Source of the DNA: Trebouxia sp. TZW2008
Lineage: Eukaryota; Chlorophyta; Trebouxiophyceae; Trebouxiales; Trebouxiaceae
Length of the DNA: 64,000 bases
Direction of reading: 5' to 3'
Assembly (NCBI GenBank): GCA_002118135.1
Contig: BDIU01000156.1
Location: 248,676-312,675, forward strand
Numbering within the stretch: the stretch's first letter is position 1; every line of letters begins with the position of its first letter. The notes under the pieces are model-generated. The model ran no database searches, was not told the DNA's origin, and was given only the letters and a program-made list of their open reading frames with translations. Position numbers and translations under genes: made by a program. Shown one piece after another: positions 51,401 to 64,000 of the stretch.

Positions 51401-53561
51401 GCATGACTGTTGCCCATTGAGACTGTTAAAAGCTAATCAAAGGAGCCTTGCATGCATGTAGAGTTTACAGCTGCTTCATGGCATTGCTCAGCATGCTAGC
51501 ATTATACATTGCACATCTTGTACGATGCTTTGTTTTCCGAGTATAAAGGCCAGGCAGCTTCAGCATAAAGACTTGCAATACATTCTGGTCAACATGTTGA
51601 GATCATGATGGCAGGGATTGTGGCATACCAGCTTGCTTAAAGCCTGCTCCTGCTGTGTCTGGACTACGACGCTCTTTGCATGACTTGAGATCATGTCCTG
51701 CTGCAGCTCGCTCATTGCTTGCAATTGAGACTGGCAAGTATCCTTCAGCTTGTGTACTAAGTCATTACTTGCCTGCATTGCAGCTAACGAAGTTGCAGCC
51801 TTGGGTTCATGCAATGATGCAGACATGAGCTCACACCTTGGAGCAGATTTAAGCCTTGCAAGTTCAGCATATTGGCATGTATCTCAAGATGCTGATTTTA
51901 AGACATGCTGATGTGCTAGACCTGTGAAAGTCAAATACCACATTTGTTGATGCCAGCAGGAAGACCTGTTCTTTCACTGATGCATGCCTATTTCTTTTGC
52001 ATGGCCAGCGGCCAGGTGTTCATGAGCAGCAACAGTTGCGTCATTATGCAGGCCAAATCTTCCATATGCAGCTGCTGCTGTGCTTACTAAGAGTCAAAGC
52101 CTGCTGTGAGATAGTACCTGAAGCTGGCCCAGCAAGTCTGCAAGCCGTTTTGTGGCATCAGCTAGATTGTCCTTGAGGTCAGCAGCGCTTTCAGATAGAG
52201 ACACCATCTCAGCATCCCTATAGCATGACACACCACTTGCGCCAATTTGACCCTGGCTTACAGGAAAGATGCAAGCCAGGAAAGCAGTACATGCTGGCTG
52301 GAAAATTACATCAGTCTGTAGCGCACCTGGCTCCAAGCTTTGCCGAAAGGTTTTGGACAGCATCATTGTCTGACTGCATTTGCCTTTTCTGGCTGACACA
52401 CTCTTGCTGCAGCTCAGACAGAGCCTTGCTTTGCTTCTGCAGCTGCCCTGACAATCAAAGTAAGCATCAGCTTACAATGTAGCTTGGCATGAGATTTTGC
52501 ACCAAGCATGCTGCATGGAAGATGGGATGCAGTGCACTCCTGCTTACCTAGCATGCTACCTTCTGCAATCACCATCTTCTGCACCTGGCGTTGATGGTCA
52601 GAAACTGCATAACAACAAGCCATCTGAGTCGTTCGCCGACGTTGTTTGTACTGTGTCCCTGAGTCTGCCATGACTTGAGCTCACCACGCCTTTCGTTGCC
52701 AGCAACAGCATCCAAGATAGTGTTGAACTCATGTTTGACTGACTTCACCTCTTCTTCAATAGTTGAGACAAGCATGCCTTGGCTTTCAAGCTGGTTTTGC
52801 AGAGCAGAGCATTCACTCTGCATGCCTTTCAGTTGCTGCTGCGCATCTGCATAGCATGCCTGCAATAGGCAGCCTTGGATTGACGATTGCTGTCAGCGCT
52901 TGCATGTGTTTCATATGCTGGGATGACCAAACACTGCATGAAGACAGATGCCAGACCTGGGTCTCATATTTACCTTGAGCGCTTGGTGAGACTGTGATCT
53001 GTGATCCAGGACTGTACCTAGCTCAGCAGAACGCTGCTTGACTTGTGCTTGCAGCGCTTCATTGGATTGTTCAATGCGTTGCACCTGCAGACACCAGTGG
53101 CATTTGCTGTGCATTGCTCCTTGCAGACATACTGTGCAGTTGTTTTGAAAGGACATGTCTAACACAGAATGTCCAAATGATGCATGATGTCATGCAGTAT
53201 CTCACCTGCAGCTCCACTTGAGCCAGTTCTTGTTTGAGCTTAGCAGACTCGTGCTTGTGATCAGCGCGTGCTTTGTCCAGAGCTTGAAGCGCAGCTTCTT
53301 TGACCTGCATTGCCATCAGCTCATGATGGTAATCACGACAGAAGCTTGACGTCAGTGTAATGTAGCATATTTGATGTCCATAAAAAGCAAGCCTGCTGCT
53401 TAGCTAGAGTGATCTTGCAAATACAGATCAAGGGCTGGCACCTGCTGAGCGTCTCGCAGCTGCTCCATAGCAGCGGCTTTCTCATGTTCTAGTCTTGCAA
53501 ACCCGTTCTCAAGCTCTTGCAGCTTGCACACCAGCTTTGTCCCGGCCAAACGTCCGTCCAT
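48406..53561 (-). CDS. Coiled-coil / disordered protein with C-terminal PHD-type finger
   Basis: Spliced model, 1066 residues, 12 exons: 53561-53442, 53304-53206, 53084-52974, 52859-52685, 52604-52560, 52447-52327, 52217-52118, 51829-51629, 51288-51204, 50981-49212, 48956-48696, 48518-48406. The intron after the 1770-base exon has a GC donor (CAG|GCAAGC). Residues 1 to ~350 form heptad-rich coiled coil (ELENGFARLEHEKAAAMEQL, KLKQELAQVELQ). The big exon (353-942) is Ala/Ser/Thr/Pro/Gln-rich and disordered, with a local NSMSAANSMSAA duplication and an acidic FDDLSDEEDG near its end. The C-terminus has Cys-x2-Cys-x10-Cys-x2-Cys-x4-His-x2-Cys-x11-Cys-x2-Cys (CAKCSEPDFGYMPKCSSC, MFHASC, CQQC), a C4HC3 PHD-like zinc site. 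PHD fingers often read histone tails, so a chromatin role is possible. I do not recognise the family. Confidence 0.78.
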
Positions 53562-54453
53562 CGTGACCTATTCGAGTTGGCCGGTGTTGAGCGACTTTCA
53601 AACGAGTCGTCGTGAGGCGTGCAGGCAGACGCGCTCTCGGATGCACACCATGAAAGCCATCGTCAGCATGGCAATTTCGTCGAGCCTTGTCTGACGTGCA
53701 ATGCCATTTCGCACAGCACTGGGCACTTGAATCCAGTCACGGCAGTGAAGAAGACGCGCGGCGAAACTTGCAAAGCATACAGCACGAACACGTGGCAAGA
53801 GAGGTACTCTAAGCGGCCCGTGCAGTGGAGATTGTAGTGACATTGTGCTGTTTCGTCGGTCGTCGTGTTGCAACTTCAGGATCCGACGCACATCGCAGAA
53901 GTTTGCTGTTTCTGTTGACAGCATCGGCACGCACGTCACAGCAGCGGTGCTCGACACCGCAGTGACCCAAAAGCTTGCGCCAGTTGCGATCCGAGTTGTT
54001 GCCTGTTTAGCGTGTCGGGCGGACCCTGATCGCATACGCTTATATTTGCGCCGAATCAGCTAGTAGGTGTCTGCGATCTCGGCACGGAGGTGGGGACTCT
54101 GCCAGTGTATACAGCGACGACTCGTGCAGGTAGAGTTCGGTTTTTGTGACTTGACGGGACATACCGTGCGGAATGTCAAGCACTTCAGCATGCGCGCTGT
54201 CGTTTCTTGCTCCGCAGCGGTTGCACTGCGCTATGCTGCGATTTGCCATGGCGTGACCTGAGCCGTGCCGGGGTCCAGCTTTGATGCTCACTGATGTAGT
54301 ACTTATCAGACTATAAACGCGCGTGTCCATGCAGGCCATGTTCCAATTGTGCTGTTCGAGACAACGCTGCTTAAGATAGTTCTCATCACCTCTGCCCAGT
54401 TCCCAGCTTGTTCCCCCAGACTTTAGAGACTTTCACTTTGGTCTGAGCACAAC
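53562..54453. other. Divergent intergenic region between the two coiled-coil genes
   Basis: 892 bases separating two start codons on opposite strands. CpG-rich compared with introns. A TATAAA-like word (ACTATAAACG, 54311-54320) sits about 140 bases before the plus-strand start. Both coiled-coil genes may share this promoter region. Confidence 0.4.
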
Positions 54454-57400
54454 ATGCAACAGGTGAGCACTGACAACCCAATAATCAAGTCTAGAGACAC
54501 AGCTTGCTGGGCTTGCTCAGGATTCTGCTGGCGCAGCTCACTCCAAGCTACTGGTGTTACTGCAGACATCAATGAATTTCAGTACGCCACGAGCTCCCCC
54601 TAATGACCCAGAAAGGCGTGGCAACATTTGGCAGCAGCATGAGCAGCTGCAGGCCATGTATTCGCAGTTGATGGAGCAGAACTCACAGCTTGTAACAGAG
54701 CGCAGCCAGTATCAGCATGTAAGTCTCACAGTCATCATTGAAGCTGCAACACTTATCTTTCATAAGCAGAAACTTGAACCTTATGTACAAGTGAAATCAG
54801 AATTCCCCTCCCCTCACATTTGTGATGTCAGTGTAGCAGTATGAAGTAAAGTTGCTGGTGTGCATCCGCAGGACAAGCGCAAAACAGACAGCGCAGTCGG
54901 CATGTTGTTGCAGGAAAACCACAACCTACATCAACAGGTGAATGGACAGCCCAATGGCCCTGCTACCACCAACAACCCTCCTGAGCAGGCTTCTTCTGTC
55001 AGCTCTGCATCCAACTCCCGCACCTTCAACCCCAACAGCTCAAACAGATTCGCCCGTCTCAACTCCTTCAAGTCAGACGCCATGCTCTCGCCCAGAACTG
55101 CACTGCAGTCCATCTTTCCAGGCAAGTTCAATGGAGGCTTTGATCACAGCCCAGACAACAGCTCCCAGGCTGAATCGTATGAGCCTCAGCACTTTCAGCC
55201 TCAGCAGCAAACAGAGCAGCAGTACTACCCTGACTATCAGCAGTCAGGCACAGCAGGCAGTGCCATTGATCAGTTGGGTCAGCTTCGTGCAGAGCTTGCT
55301 GCTAAGGATGAGCAGATTGTGCACCTACAGCATAGCATGCAAGGCTTGCGCCAAAAGACACAGTCACTGCAGTACACTGTTGATGATGCTGACAGCCACC
55401 GCAGACAAGTTCAAACTCACAACGGCGAGCTGCAGATGCAGCTTGATTCCCTGTTGGCTGAGATTGAGGCCTTGCGCCAGGGCCACAGCTGGGGCGGGGA
55501 TGCCAATCACGTGCATCAGCTGACTCAGGAAAATGTGGAGCTCAATGCTCAGCTTGCTGAGCTGTCTCATCGGCTTGAGACTCAGGACCCTGAGTCTCAG
55601 GGCTTTCTGGAGCAGGAGGCTCATGAGCTGCATGACCGCTTAGCCCAAGCAGAGCAAGAGAACTCAGAACTCACCGTCAAGCTTCATGCTTTGGAATCTC
55701 AGCTAAGGCATGAGCACAGCCGTGAGTTGCGGCGCATCGAGTCAGAAAAGGAGAACCGCCTGCTGGAGCTCAAAGGCGAGCATGAGACGCTGATCAGCCT
55801 CCTCACTGAGCAAAATGAGCGGCTTGAGGCAGAACTGAGGGAAGCTGCTGAGACAGCCAGGACAGCAGCTGCTGCAGCGGCTGCCTCAACCCCCTCTGGG
55901 TCCCCCAGTGCCCCCTCTACCCCCAGGGATCTGAGTGCTGAGGATGAACGCAAGGTGCAGGGGCTGAAGGCAACCATTCTGCAGCTGGTGGAGGAGAACA
56001 AGTCCCTCACTAAGACGCATGAGCACAACTCGCGCCTCAAGCATGAGGTATGCCTTGAAACGTGTGCTTAAATTTGACATGCGTGGTGCTTGTGTGCAGA
56101 TTGCATTACTGCATTTGCATATGTGTTCTTCCTGATATAAAGATATCATGCATGGATGAGTCATGTCATGACATTGCAAGTTGCTATGCCAGCAGGCGCT
56201 GCTACTTAGCATGCTACACGAGCTATGGCTACATCGAGCATTCTTGGATGGTGTCAAGTGCTGCTTGTCGATTGGGTCACTGCAATGCTCACATTGTTAA
56301 ACAATCAAGTCATCGTGTTGCTTCGAGCACCACATGTTGTTTCTTTACAACATGCACTGATCTGCTAGTCTGACATGACATCTGCATCTTCATTACTTGG
56401 CAACGACAGCGCTTTGAGGCCAACTTGAGCATGTTGCAGGTCCATGAGCAAGGGCTCGCCTTTCTCTGAGTCACCAAATTGCAACTTCTTACCTCTGTTG
56501 AACTTCTTGCAGAACATCCTCAAATTGTTGCATTTGATTTTCAGGTGCAGCAGATGATGAAGGTGAAGGCAGAGCGTAAGGACCTGAAGCAGGACAACAG
56601 CAAGCTGCAGTCAGAAGTGCGCAAGATGCAGCGCCAGCTGGACACCAAGCTGGCAGAGCCTGCAGCCAACATTGAGTCAGATGGGAAGCTGCAGGAGCAG
56701 CTGCAGATGCTGGAGGATGAGAAGGCAGCCCTTCAGGAGCAGCTGCAGCAGCATGTGCAGAGGGCAGCCCCTGCTGCCCTTGGGGCTGCAGCTCCTGGCC
56801 CCCTTCAGGAGGGGCAGCAGGGGTACCCGCAAACCTGGAAGCTGGTGGATCAGTTGCGCAATCAGAATAGGTCAGCTTTGTCAACGCCTACATCAATACT
56901 TTCATTGATTGTGGTGCAACATTCCAGTCTGCAAGCATCTGTTACTTTGTTCATATGGCATGCAATCAGGAAGCAGCTGATCCATGTCTTTGCTTGTCAT
57001 AGGTCTTTGGCATTGCACAGCAGCTTGACATGCCTGACTTGCAAGCTTGGCATCTGCTGGACTGCAGCGCTGTTTTCTCTGTCCATTTTGCTGTGAAACT
57101 TACTGCTTGTCATTATGAAGTCTGACAGGTGCAGAGCATGCATTCATTTGACCATGTTGTACATTGTGAGATCTACCTTTAGTGACTGATAGCAGTCAGA
57201 CTGTCATCTCAGCACTGCAATTCTATCTTGGTGCGTGCAGGCAGCTGATAGCAGAGGTGAGCGAGCTGAGGGGCGGCAGGGAAGGGCAGCAGGGTGCAAC
57301 AGAGCCCTCCCACATTGGCAGGGCCTCTAGCGGCAGCATCCTCAGGCGCCTGGGCCTAAAAAAGCCCAAGGACAGGTGTGATGAATGTACTCTGTTTTTA

Positions 57401-60400
57401 CCTGCATGATATATTTCATGAGAAGCTGTCATGACGCAAGCAAGATGTGCTTGCTGTTGTGATGAGGCAAGCACTGATGCACCCAATGTGGTTTTCACAT
57501 GTCAAGATGAAATCTTACTTTCTGTTTGCGCATCTTCCTGACATTTGCTGCTACACACAGCTTGACATATGCACAGCATGCTCACTGCTTGCAGTCAATG
57601 ATTTGCGTCCTCTGTGACTTGGCACAAGGCCATTGCTCAATGTGCTGATTGTCAATTTGACAACAATCTAAATCTGGGCTGTCGTATGTGCAGGGGCATG
57701 TCAAGGCAAAATTCTGCAGCTGTCCCAGAGCCTGCAGTGCAAGAGGGGGAGATGCACAGTGGTAACAGCTTCAACGAAGGCAGTGTGGAGCTGAGCAACC
57801 AGTCTCAGAATGCCCCCAGTGTAGACCAGGTATGTCAATTTGCTGCTGTGGTCTGTGTTTTGATGTCAGCAGTGATTGCATGCAGGCAGCTGCTTGACTT
57901 TTGGGTAGCTGGCTGCTAGTTGGGTTATGCCTCACAGCACAAATGGACAAACTGAACTCACACACCAGAATCAGTCACACACAGGAAAGACAAATGCAGC
58001 CAGGAGCTGCATTATTTAAAAGCTCATTCATGGCAATGCAAGCCTCATGTGGTCTTGCCATCAAGATGCCCATCTGTGATAGTCCATATTGTGAGTTGCA
58101 CATACTAGTGAACTCTATACACTAGCAAAAATGTTTTTGTGCATGTCAATGTTAAGTCTCCATTGGACCTGCTTTGTGAGGTTCACACGCCAGTGCACTA
58201 TGTACAGTGACAATTGTTTGTGTGGTTGCATACATGCATGGAATGCATGTGTAGTTGGACTAAAAAAATGCACTGGTGCAAAAGTTGGACAGGATGAGTG
58301 AAGGCAGCTCATTGCTTCTGTATGCACCTGGCATTGTCAAAAAACCTCACTAGCAAGCTTTTAAGCCCAGACACCTCAGTAGCAAGCATGCAGCCTGAGT
58401 CACTGATAAGATTGATGTGCAGCAGGCGGCCCCTTCAGAGAAGGCTGTAGAGGAGCTGCTAGAGGTGGCAGATGAGCGGGTGAGCCAGGCGGAGCAACGT
58501 GCCATCAAGGCAGAGGAGGCAGCCCAAGCTCAGGAGGGCCTCATTGAGCAGCTGTGCAATGAAAACCTCAAGCTGGGAGAGGAGATCCAACGCCTCAATA
58601 CCAGGTCAGAACCTGCTTTGGTGATGCAACCACAATTGTCCAGTCAGTGCGTGGCTCCTCGTTGATTCACCAATGCTCCTTTCTTTTGTTTCAAGATGTT
58701 CTTCTTTGTGTTACAACATAATCAATGCATGGTTCTGGCTAATGCTGCGTGCTGTTTGGTGCTGCAAGTGTGCGGCTGCATCATCAAAACACCACAAAGC
58801 AACAATGGCATGAGTATCAGTAAATAAGGGGCGAGGCATCATGCAGCTTATTATTCAGCCCAGCTCTTTGTGAGCTGCAGCTTTGCTTGTACAGCATGCA
58901 GCTAATGACTTACTTGCTCAACAGAGTCAATTTCTTTGCAAGGCATATCTCTTTTTCCAAAGCTTCTTGACAGCAGTCAGTTGGAGTGACGGTGTTCATA
59001 ATCCTGCAGCATGCCTGACACTATTTAGGAATGTGAGACTGAATGATATGCTGCAGCATGGCTCACAGTGATCAGGGATGTGACACTGAATGTGATGCTG
59101 CAGCATGCATTACGCAGTGCATTTACTGCTGCAGCATGGCTTGGCATTGATCAGAGGTGTGACAGTGCACGTGGTGCTGCAGTATGAAGCTAGTAAAGGA
59201 CTTGACAGAAGAGAACAGCCGCCTGATCCGGGACAACAAGCAGGCCAACGCCTCCCTGGACAGCATGGTCAAGGACAACACCGACCTCACCAACCGCCTC
59301 TTCGACATTGCCCTACAGTCCCCAGATGATGCTGAAGACCTGTTTGATGATGCCTTTGCTGACCCAGCAGAGGTGGCTGAGAGGCAGGAGAAGAAGCGGA
59401 GGGAGGCTGCTGCCAGGGAGGCTGCAGCCCCTGGGTTGCAGGGGGGCGGCGCCAAGCCGGCTATGGATGCTGGCATGAAGAAGAGGCAGGAAGACACTGC
59501 TGCAGAGGTGATCACTGCAACAAACTTTGGAGGCTGTCTTGCTTATCAAAGTCAAGTATGCAGGAAGACAGTGTTGCGCTAGAATTTTATCTCATATTCC
59601 TTGCATCTGCACTTGATCTTGAAGAAAGTGCAATCTGCTTCAGTACTGAACTGCCAATGAAATGACGTCCACCCTTTATCAGGGGTTGCAGCATCTATAC
59701 TTTGCTGCTGCGGAGTCATTTGGGCATGCTGACATGATCTGTGGCTTGAAATCATGCCACTCACTGTTATTCCGGAGGATTCAAGGTGACTCTCTCTTTG
59801 CACAGGTCATTGTTAGAAATATTGCAAACATGAGTGCCACATGAAACAGCTGATCAGGACCTGCCTTGTGCCAGTACAAGAAGAGCTTGTGCCTGCACCT
59901 TTACAAACACTTGCACTCAGGCTTAGAGCGATTTTGCAGGTGAGAGCTAGGGAGCAGAGCTTGGCTGAGGATGAGCAGCGCCACCAGCAGCTCAAGGAGG
60001 AGTCTAAGAAGCAGGTCAGTGCATCATCTCTTTGCCCTGTGTTGCCTTTCAAATGCATCATGTGTAACTGTGTCAAGTTTGGACGACATCAGGCTAAGTC
60101 GTCAGCTGCTCTGTGTGCAACCCAAGGCAAACAATTAGGCTTCTGAGTCCTCAGCATGGCTTTCACTGCGATTTGGCTCTGCCCTGCTTTTGCTTCTTGT
60201 CATCATCCTTGCATCATCCTTCCTTTGTCTGCAGGCTCAAGATCTTTGTCAGGCGACTGATCAGGGAGGCGGAGTGAAATATGCATTATAGTACAATTGC
60301 ATAGTCCTTGTATTGATGTTGGGTGCTGGCTGCAGCTGGAGACGTTTGAGAGGGTGAAACACAAGATGAGCAGCAGCTCTACATCTTTCTCCCTGGCCCG

Positions 60401-62731
60401 TGAGAGGCTGCAGCGCGCCAACTCTGGCATGCAGTCCAACCCAGACCAGCCCACCAGATGTCAACCAGTCAGCTCACCCAGACCAGAACCTACCCCTGCC
60501 GTAGTCACACCTGTCTCAGTCCCTGCTGCAGCTGTCACTCCTGTGGCCGGCCCATCATCACCATTTCAGGCAGCCAGCAGACGAGCTGCAAATGTCACCC
60601 CTGAGAGGGCACGTGCCACAGCTACACCTCAGAAGCCAGCAGTGGTCAGCCCTGCAGCTGAGCTGACCCCTTCCAAGCAGGCAGTGACCCCTCCAGGGGG
60701 AAGCCGGGGACCCCCAAGCAGGCAGGGCTCAACCATCAAGGCACCCACCAGCCCCCCTTTGAGCCACCCAGCGTTGGCAGCACTCAGCAGCAGCAAGCCC
60801 CAGGCTGAGCCCATTACAAGGAGGCCTTCTGGTGCAGCTGGCGATGCTTTCAGGACAGGCAAGCAGCAACCAGACCCGATCACAAGAAGGGCTTCAGGTG
60901 CAGCAGGTGAGACTGCACTTGGAGGCCCTCTCACCCCTGAGCGAACCCCCAGTGGGCGTCTGCCAAACCCCCCTGAGCGGACCCCCAGTGGGCGCATGCC
61001 AATCCCCCTTGAGCGAGCCCCCAGCAGCCGCATGCCCAACCCTCCTGAGCAAGCGACCAGCAGCCAAAAGCCAGTCCCCTCCCCACCAAGTGACCTCCCG
61101 CCCAGCCAAAGTCTCAAACCTATTCAAACTGCCCGGAGTCTGTCTCGAGGTGCACTTACCAACCATGCACCCCTGTCTTGCAAACCTATTTGAGATGATC
61201 CCGTCAGGATCAGCCTCACAGTCTGGTCTCACTGTCACCTCTCTGTTGCGTGCTGCAAGCTTTTCACAGCATTGCTTGAGCATTGCTTAATATTCTGGAG
61301 TCTCATTTGAATGTGCTTGCAGAACATGCATTAAGTCAGCACATTGTCCACTTCAAGTTGACATTACCAGCATGCTTGATGTACACAAGCCTCAGATGCA
61401 GCGTGTTGCATCGTACCAATTCAAACTGTTGTGCATGTTGCAGAGGGCAGCCTGACGCGCAGTGAGAGCGGCAATGAGCGTCTTCGGCAGGAGGCTGACG
61501 CCAGCAGAGCTGAAATCTGGCGCAAGATTCAGGCTGCAAAGTTGAACAACAGCCAGAAGCAGGTGTGTCCTGCGCATAAACTGTTGGTGTCTCATTTGCA
61601 AGTTGGTGCAGTAGCACCTGATAGCACGACAGCATTGCAAAGCATCAACAGGCAAAGGAAAACAAAGCATGAGCAGCAACATCAGCATCACAAACAGACA
61701 CCACTCATGGTCATCACCGCAAAAGACAAATTAAAAATTGTTGCAATCCTACTTGATTGAAGCAGTTCACGAGCCAAAATTGTCATATATCGAATTGGCA
61801 CAATCAGCACTTCTTAGCAAAGGTGTGAGTGTCAAGCTGAGCTGTGCTGTTTGCTTCTAGGGTGGCAGCTCAGAGGTTTCAGCTGCGCTGCCAACCTCTC
61901 CCACACAAGGCTTGGTGACAGGTCCCTCCAGCCAGGGCCAGAAGGGCAATGGCCCTCAGCTGCCAAAGTCTGCACCTCAAGTCCCAACGCCTAAGCCTGC
62001 ACTTCAGCAGGCAGCCCCAAAAGCAGGGCCTCAGCAGGCAGCGCCAGTCCAGGTCACTGTGCAGGACCAGGTGAGAGCTTTTGCTTCTGGCATCAAGTGT
62101 TTGCATGAAAGTGGATCAACGGTTGAGTAAGCATTGTCTCACAACCTGCATTGTTCTGTTTTGGCTGATGCTGTAAGCCCAAGATTTGGTGACAATCTTG
62201 TCGTATTGCTTTGTGACTTGTCATCAAGACAGCAACCCAATTTTGGATTGCTTCATGTGTCAGCTTGTACATGTGTGTGGTGTGCCGTCTAGTAAAATGC
62301 AGCCCTGAGTGGAGAGATGTTGCTGCTGCGTACAGGTCGATGAGGCCTACCTGCAGTTTGGGCCTTCACATGACATTGTATCCTTCATGCAAGCCCTGGG
62401 CTACAAGGACTTCACTGCAGCGCGCCCTGATGAGGAGAAGATGGAGCAGTTCAAGCGGGCCCTCAAGCTCACCAGGCCGGCGTTTGCTGCAACCAGAACT
62501 CCTGTACAGCAGGTACATATGTCAACAAAAACACACACGCAACCAGTCTTGGTGATTCCAGCAAATCTGTTTCAAGCTCCATACATGATGCTTGCATGCT
62601 GTTTTGGAGTGTAGAGCAGGTCTTTTGATCCCCAGGATTGCTGCTGAAGCAACGTTGTGCTGCAGGAGATGGCAAATGCAGTCTACGTCAAGCTTCAAAG
62701 CTGGGTCAATCAGTTTGTGTACAAGCGGTAG
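54454..62731 (+). CDS. Large coiled-coil protein of unknown function, 14 exons
   Basis: Spliced model, 1300 residues: 54454-54462, 54566-54718, 54872-56047, 56545-56870, 57241-57375, 57694-57829, 58423-58604, 59183-59507, 59940-60014, 60336-61149, 61444-61562, 61861-62070, 62336-62512, 62666-62731. All GT-AG and in phase. Long heptad segments dominate (QLRAELAAKDEQIVHLQHSM, LTQENVELNAQLAELSHRLE, KLQEQLQMLEDEKAALQEQL, EELLEVADERVSQAEQRAIK), broken by disordered Ser/Pro/Gln stretches. A Pro-rich region around residues 860-1080 has repeated ERTPSGRLP/ERAPSSRMP motifs. The tail (YLQFGPSHDIVSFMQALGYK; VYVKLQSWVNQFVYKR) is more ordered and may be the conserved part. Such proteins are often centrosomal, ciliary or Golgi tethers, but nothing here decides. 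The alternative acceptor at 58426 would shorten the protein by one residue. Confidence 0.78.
59005..59182 (+). repeat. 47-base periodic acceptor-like repeats before exon 8 of the coiled-coil gene
   Basis: Units begin CTGCAGCATG at 59005, 59052, 59099 and 59130, and the true acceptor CTGCAG|TATGAAG follows at 59177. Three units are 47 bases long and share GATCAGGGATGTGACACTGA-like bases; one is shortened to 31. Every unit offers its own CTGCAG 3' splice-like site. Confidence 0.85.
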
Positions 62732-64000
62732 CGGAATGAGCATACAGCTCCCGATGAGGCAATTAAAGGGAGATGGTGCAGTGGGGCTGGCAGCATGAGG
62801 CAGCAGCAGTACAACAACAATGCATCGTCATCACCAGATGATGCCTGACTCCTGTAGGAGCATGTCATGTTGAGCATCATCCTTGTCTGCAGTGTTAGTA
62901 CGGGCATTTTTTTGCTATGTCATTCCCAGCTAGTGTCTTGAGCAAACAAGCGCAGCCCTTGTGCAACATAGTCTTGTCAAACATGGTGGGACGCCCCACA
63001 CTCGCTGCACTCGAGTGCGCAAAGGCCCTGGTTACAATCAGTCTTAGCCATGTGCAATGGTCGAAACACCGCTGCGGGTCGTGTTCGGGCTTCGTCCTTC
63101 TTTAGGGCGCACATAGCACACACGCGGGCGGGGCTCCATAGAGGGGCGCCCAACAAGCTGTTGTCAATAAGGTCATTGATTGCAGCTAGACCTTTACAAG
63201 GGCACAGACTTTGCTGCCCTTGCATTTGTATCTGTTGATTGGTTAGAGACAGCAAATGCAGACGAGCGATCGGGCACGCACAAGAGGATGTTAAAAGTTT
63301 ACAATGGTTGTTGAGAGCAGCAGTGCTTAGCGTTGCCATGCACTTGTATCACACGACGATACTACATGCTGCAGCAACTGCTGAGATGATTGAAGGAAAG
63401 ATGTCTTGTTATGATCCAGCCATTTAGACTGACGAGACACTCTGGCGCTCACGACAAAAGCTGTACTTCCAAGAGGGTACTGATTTTCTACTGAAGTACT
63501 TCGGCTCAGTCACAAAGCTGCATCAAAAGCCTACATATATCTGCTTCATGTAAGAACTCTGTGAACATTGCAGTTCATTCTTTTGGCATGCAAATGTGTC
63601 ACAAGGAAGGTGTCGTCTCCATGGGCAGTTTGCGGGATTTGCACATTCAGAAAGACAATCTGAGCTGCATGCAAGCCAACCTGAAGTAGACCACATTTGT
63701 GACTCGCACAAACTGAGGACGGTGCAGCTACACAACACATTCTGCAAATGCTACTGCTGCAAAAGAAAGGGTGCAGCATCCTATGAGCAATCAGGAAACA
63801 CAAATCGAGCCCAGTACCCAGAACAGCTTGCTGTGCAAAAGCTGCCACTCACAAGGTACGTTGCTGTGTTGTCACCCAAAAACAAAGCACTGAGGACAAG
63901 CCAAGCTGCATATGCAGCACAGCAATGCTAAACAGAACCTCAAAACAGCTCAAGATCTACCTCTATGTCACTGCCGGAGCTGCATGACAGGAACTCAGAC
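62732..64000. other. 3' flank of the coiled-coil gene, no gene supported
   Basis: 1.27 kb to the window edge. Frames of 60-120 codons occur on both strands (for example a minus-strand frame over 62977-63339 with scattered Cys pairs), but none shows splice-consistent or family-like features. The first TGTAA after the stop is at 63549. A gene could begin beyond the edge. Confidence 0.4.

Noticed and set aside
62977..63339. Minus-strand frame with Cys pairs near the right edge as a zinc-finger gene
   Set aside because: Cys spacing is irregular, there is no start or splice context, and the composition resembles random translation of this region.
1..64000. tRNA, rRNA, origins, attachment sites or bacterial-type operons
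   Set aside because: No cloverleaf, rRNA segment or integrase context was recognised by reading; the gene structure is plainly eukaryotic nuclear. A tRNA scan would be needed to be sure about tRNAs.

Overview
The window is nuclear DNA from a eukaryote, most likely a green alga of the Chlorophyta (probably Trebouxiophyceae-like; an inference). The evidence is: nine spliced or unspliced protein genes, eight of them rich in GT-AG introns (about 87 in my models) with acceptors that are nearly all TGCAG; TGTAA polyadenylation-type signals 55-210 bases after several stop codons; a plant-type AsnRS and VPS16; a TKL-type receptor-like kinase; and a desiccation-related ferritin-like protein of the kind common in plants and desiccation-tolerant algae. 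Exon models were built by hand from reading frames and splice signals. In all eight spliced genes the exon phases close exactly to a whole number of codons.

Layout, left to right. 264-1796 (-): intronless DnaJ/Hsp40-type membrane protein. 2454-10099 (+): DUF3754/TMEM143-type membrane protein, 15 exons. 10579-22577 (-): VPS16, core subunit of the HOPS/CORVET tethering complexes, 16 exons over 12 kb. 23210-23869 (+): small acidic protein of unknown function. 24558-31869 (+): receptor-like kinase with a duplicated cysteine-rich ectodomain, one transmembrane helix and a kinase domain. 32964-39398 (-): asparaginyl-tRNA synthetase, 13 exons. 40027-43676 (+): glycosyltransferase with a DxD motif. 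45518-47009 (-): secreted desiccation-related ferritin-like protein. 48406-53561 (-): coiled-coil/disordered protein ending in a PHD-type zinc finger. 54454-62731 (+): 1300-residue coiled-coil protein. The last 1.3 kb holds no gene I can support. These genes are unrelated housekeeping or accessory functions, not an operon or pathway.

The striking feature is the introns. Many contain one to eight degenerate, tandemly spaced copies of the neighbouring exon's edge, including the splice site and 30-120 bases of coding sequence. I call these 'exon-junction echoes'. Acceptor-side echoes lie upstream of the real acceptor and donor-side echoes lie downstream of the real donor, usually 75-220 bases apart. 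They occur in at least five of the genes. One copy is inverted, and one set extends past a stop codon into the 3' flank, so the process is not specific to introns. The clearest case is VPS16 intron 3, with about eight copies of the start of exon 4. This looks like a lineage-specific way of lengthening introns by local tandem duplication across exon boundaries. It leaves rows of decoy splice sites and is the main candidate here for something under-described.

Other points: a degenerate non-LTR retrotransposon reverse-transcriptase fragment sits in a kinase intron, a hairpin with about 108-base arms sits in a VPS16 intron, and four introns have GC-AG boundaries.
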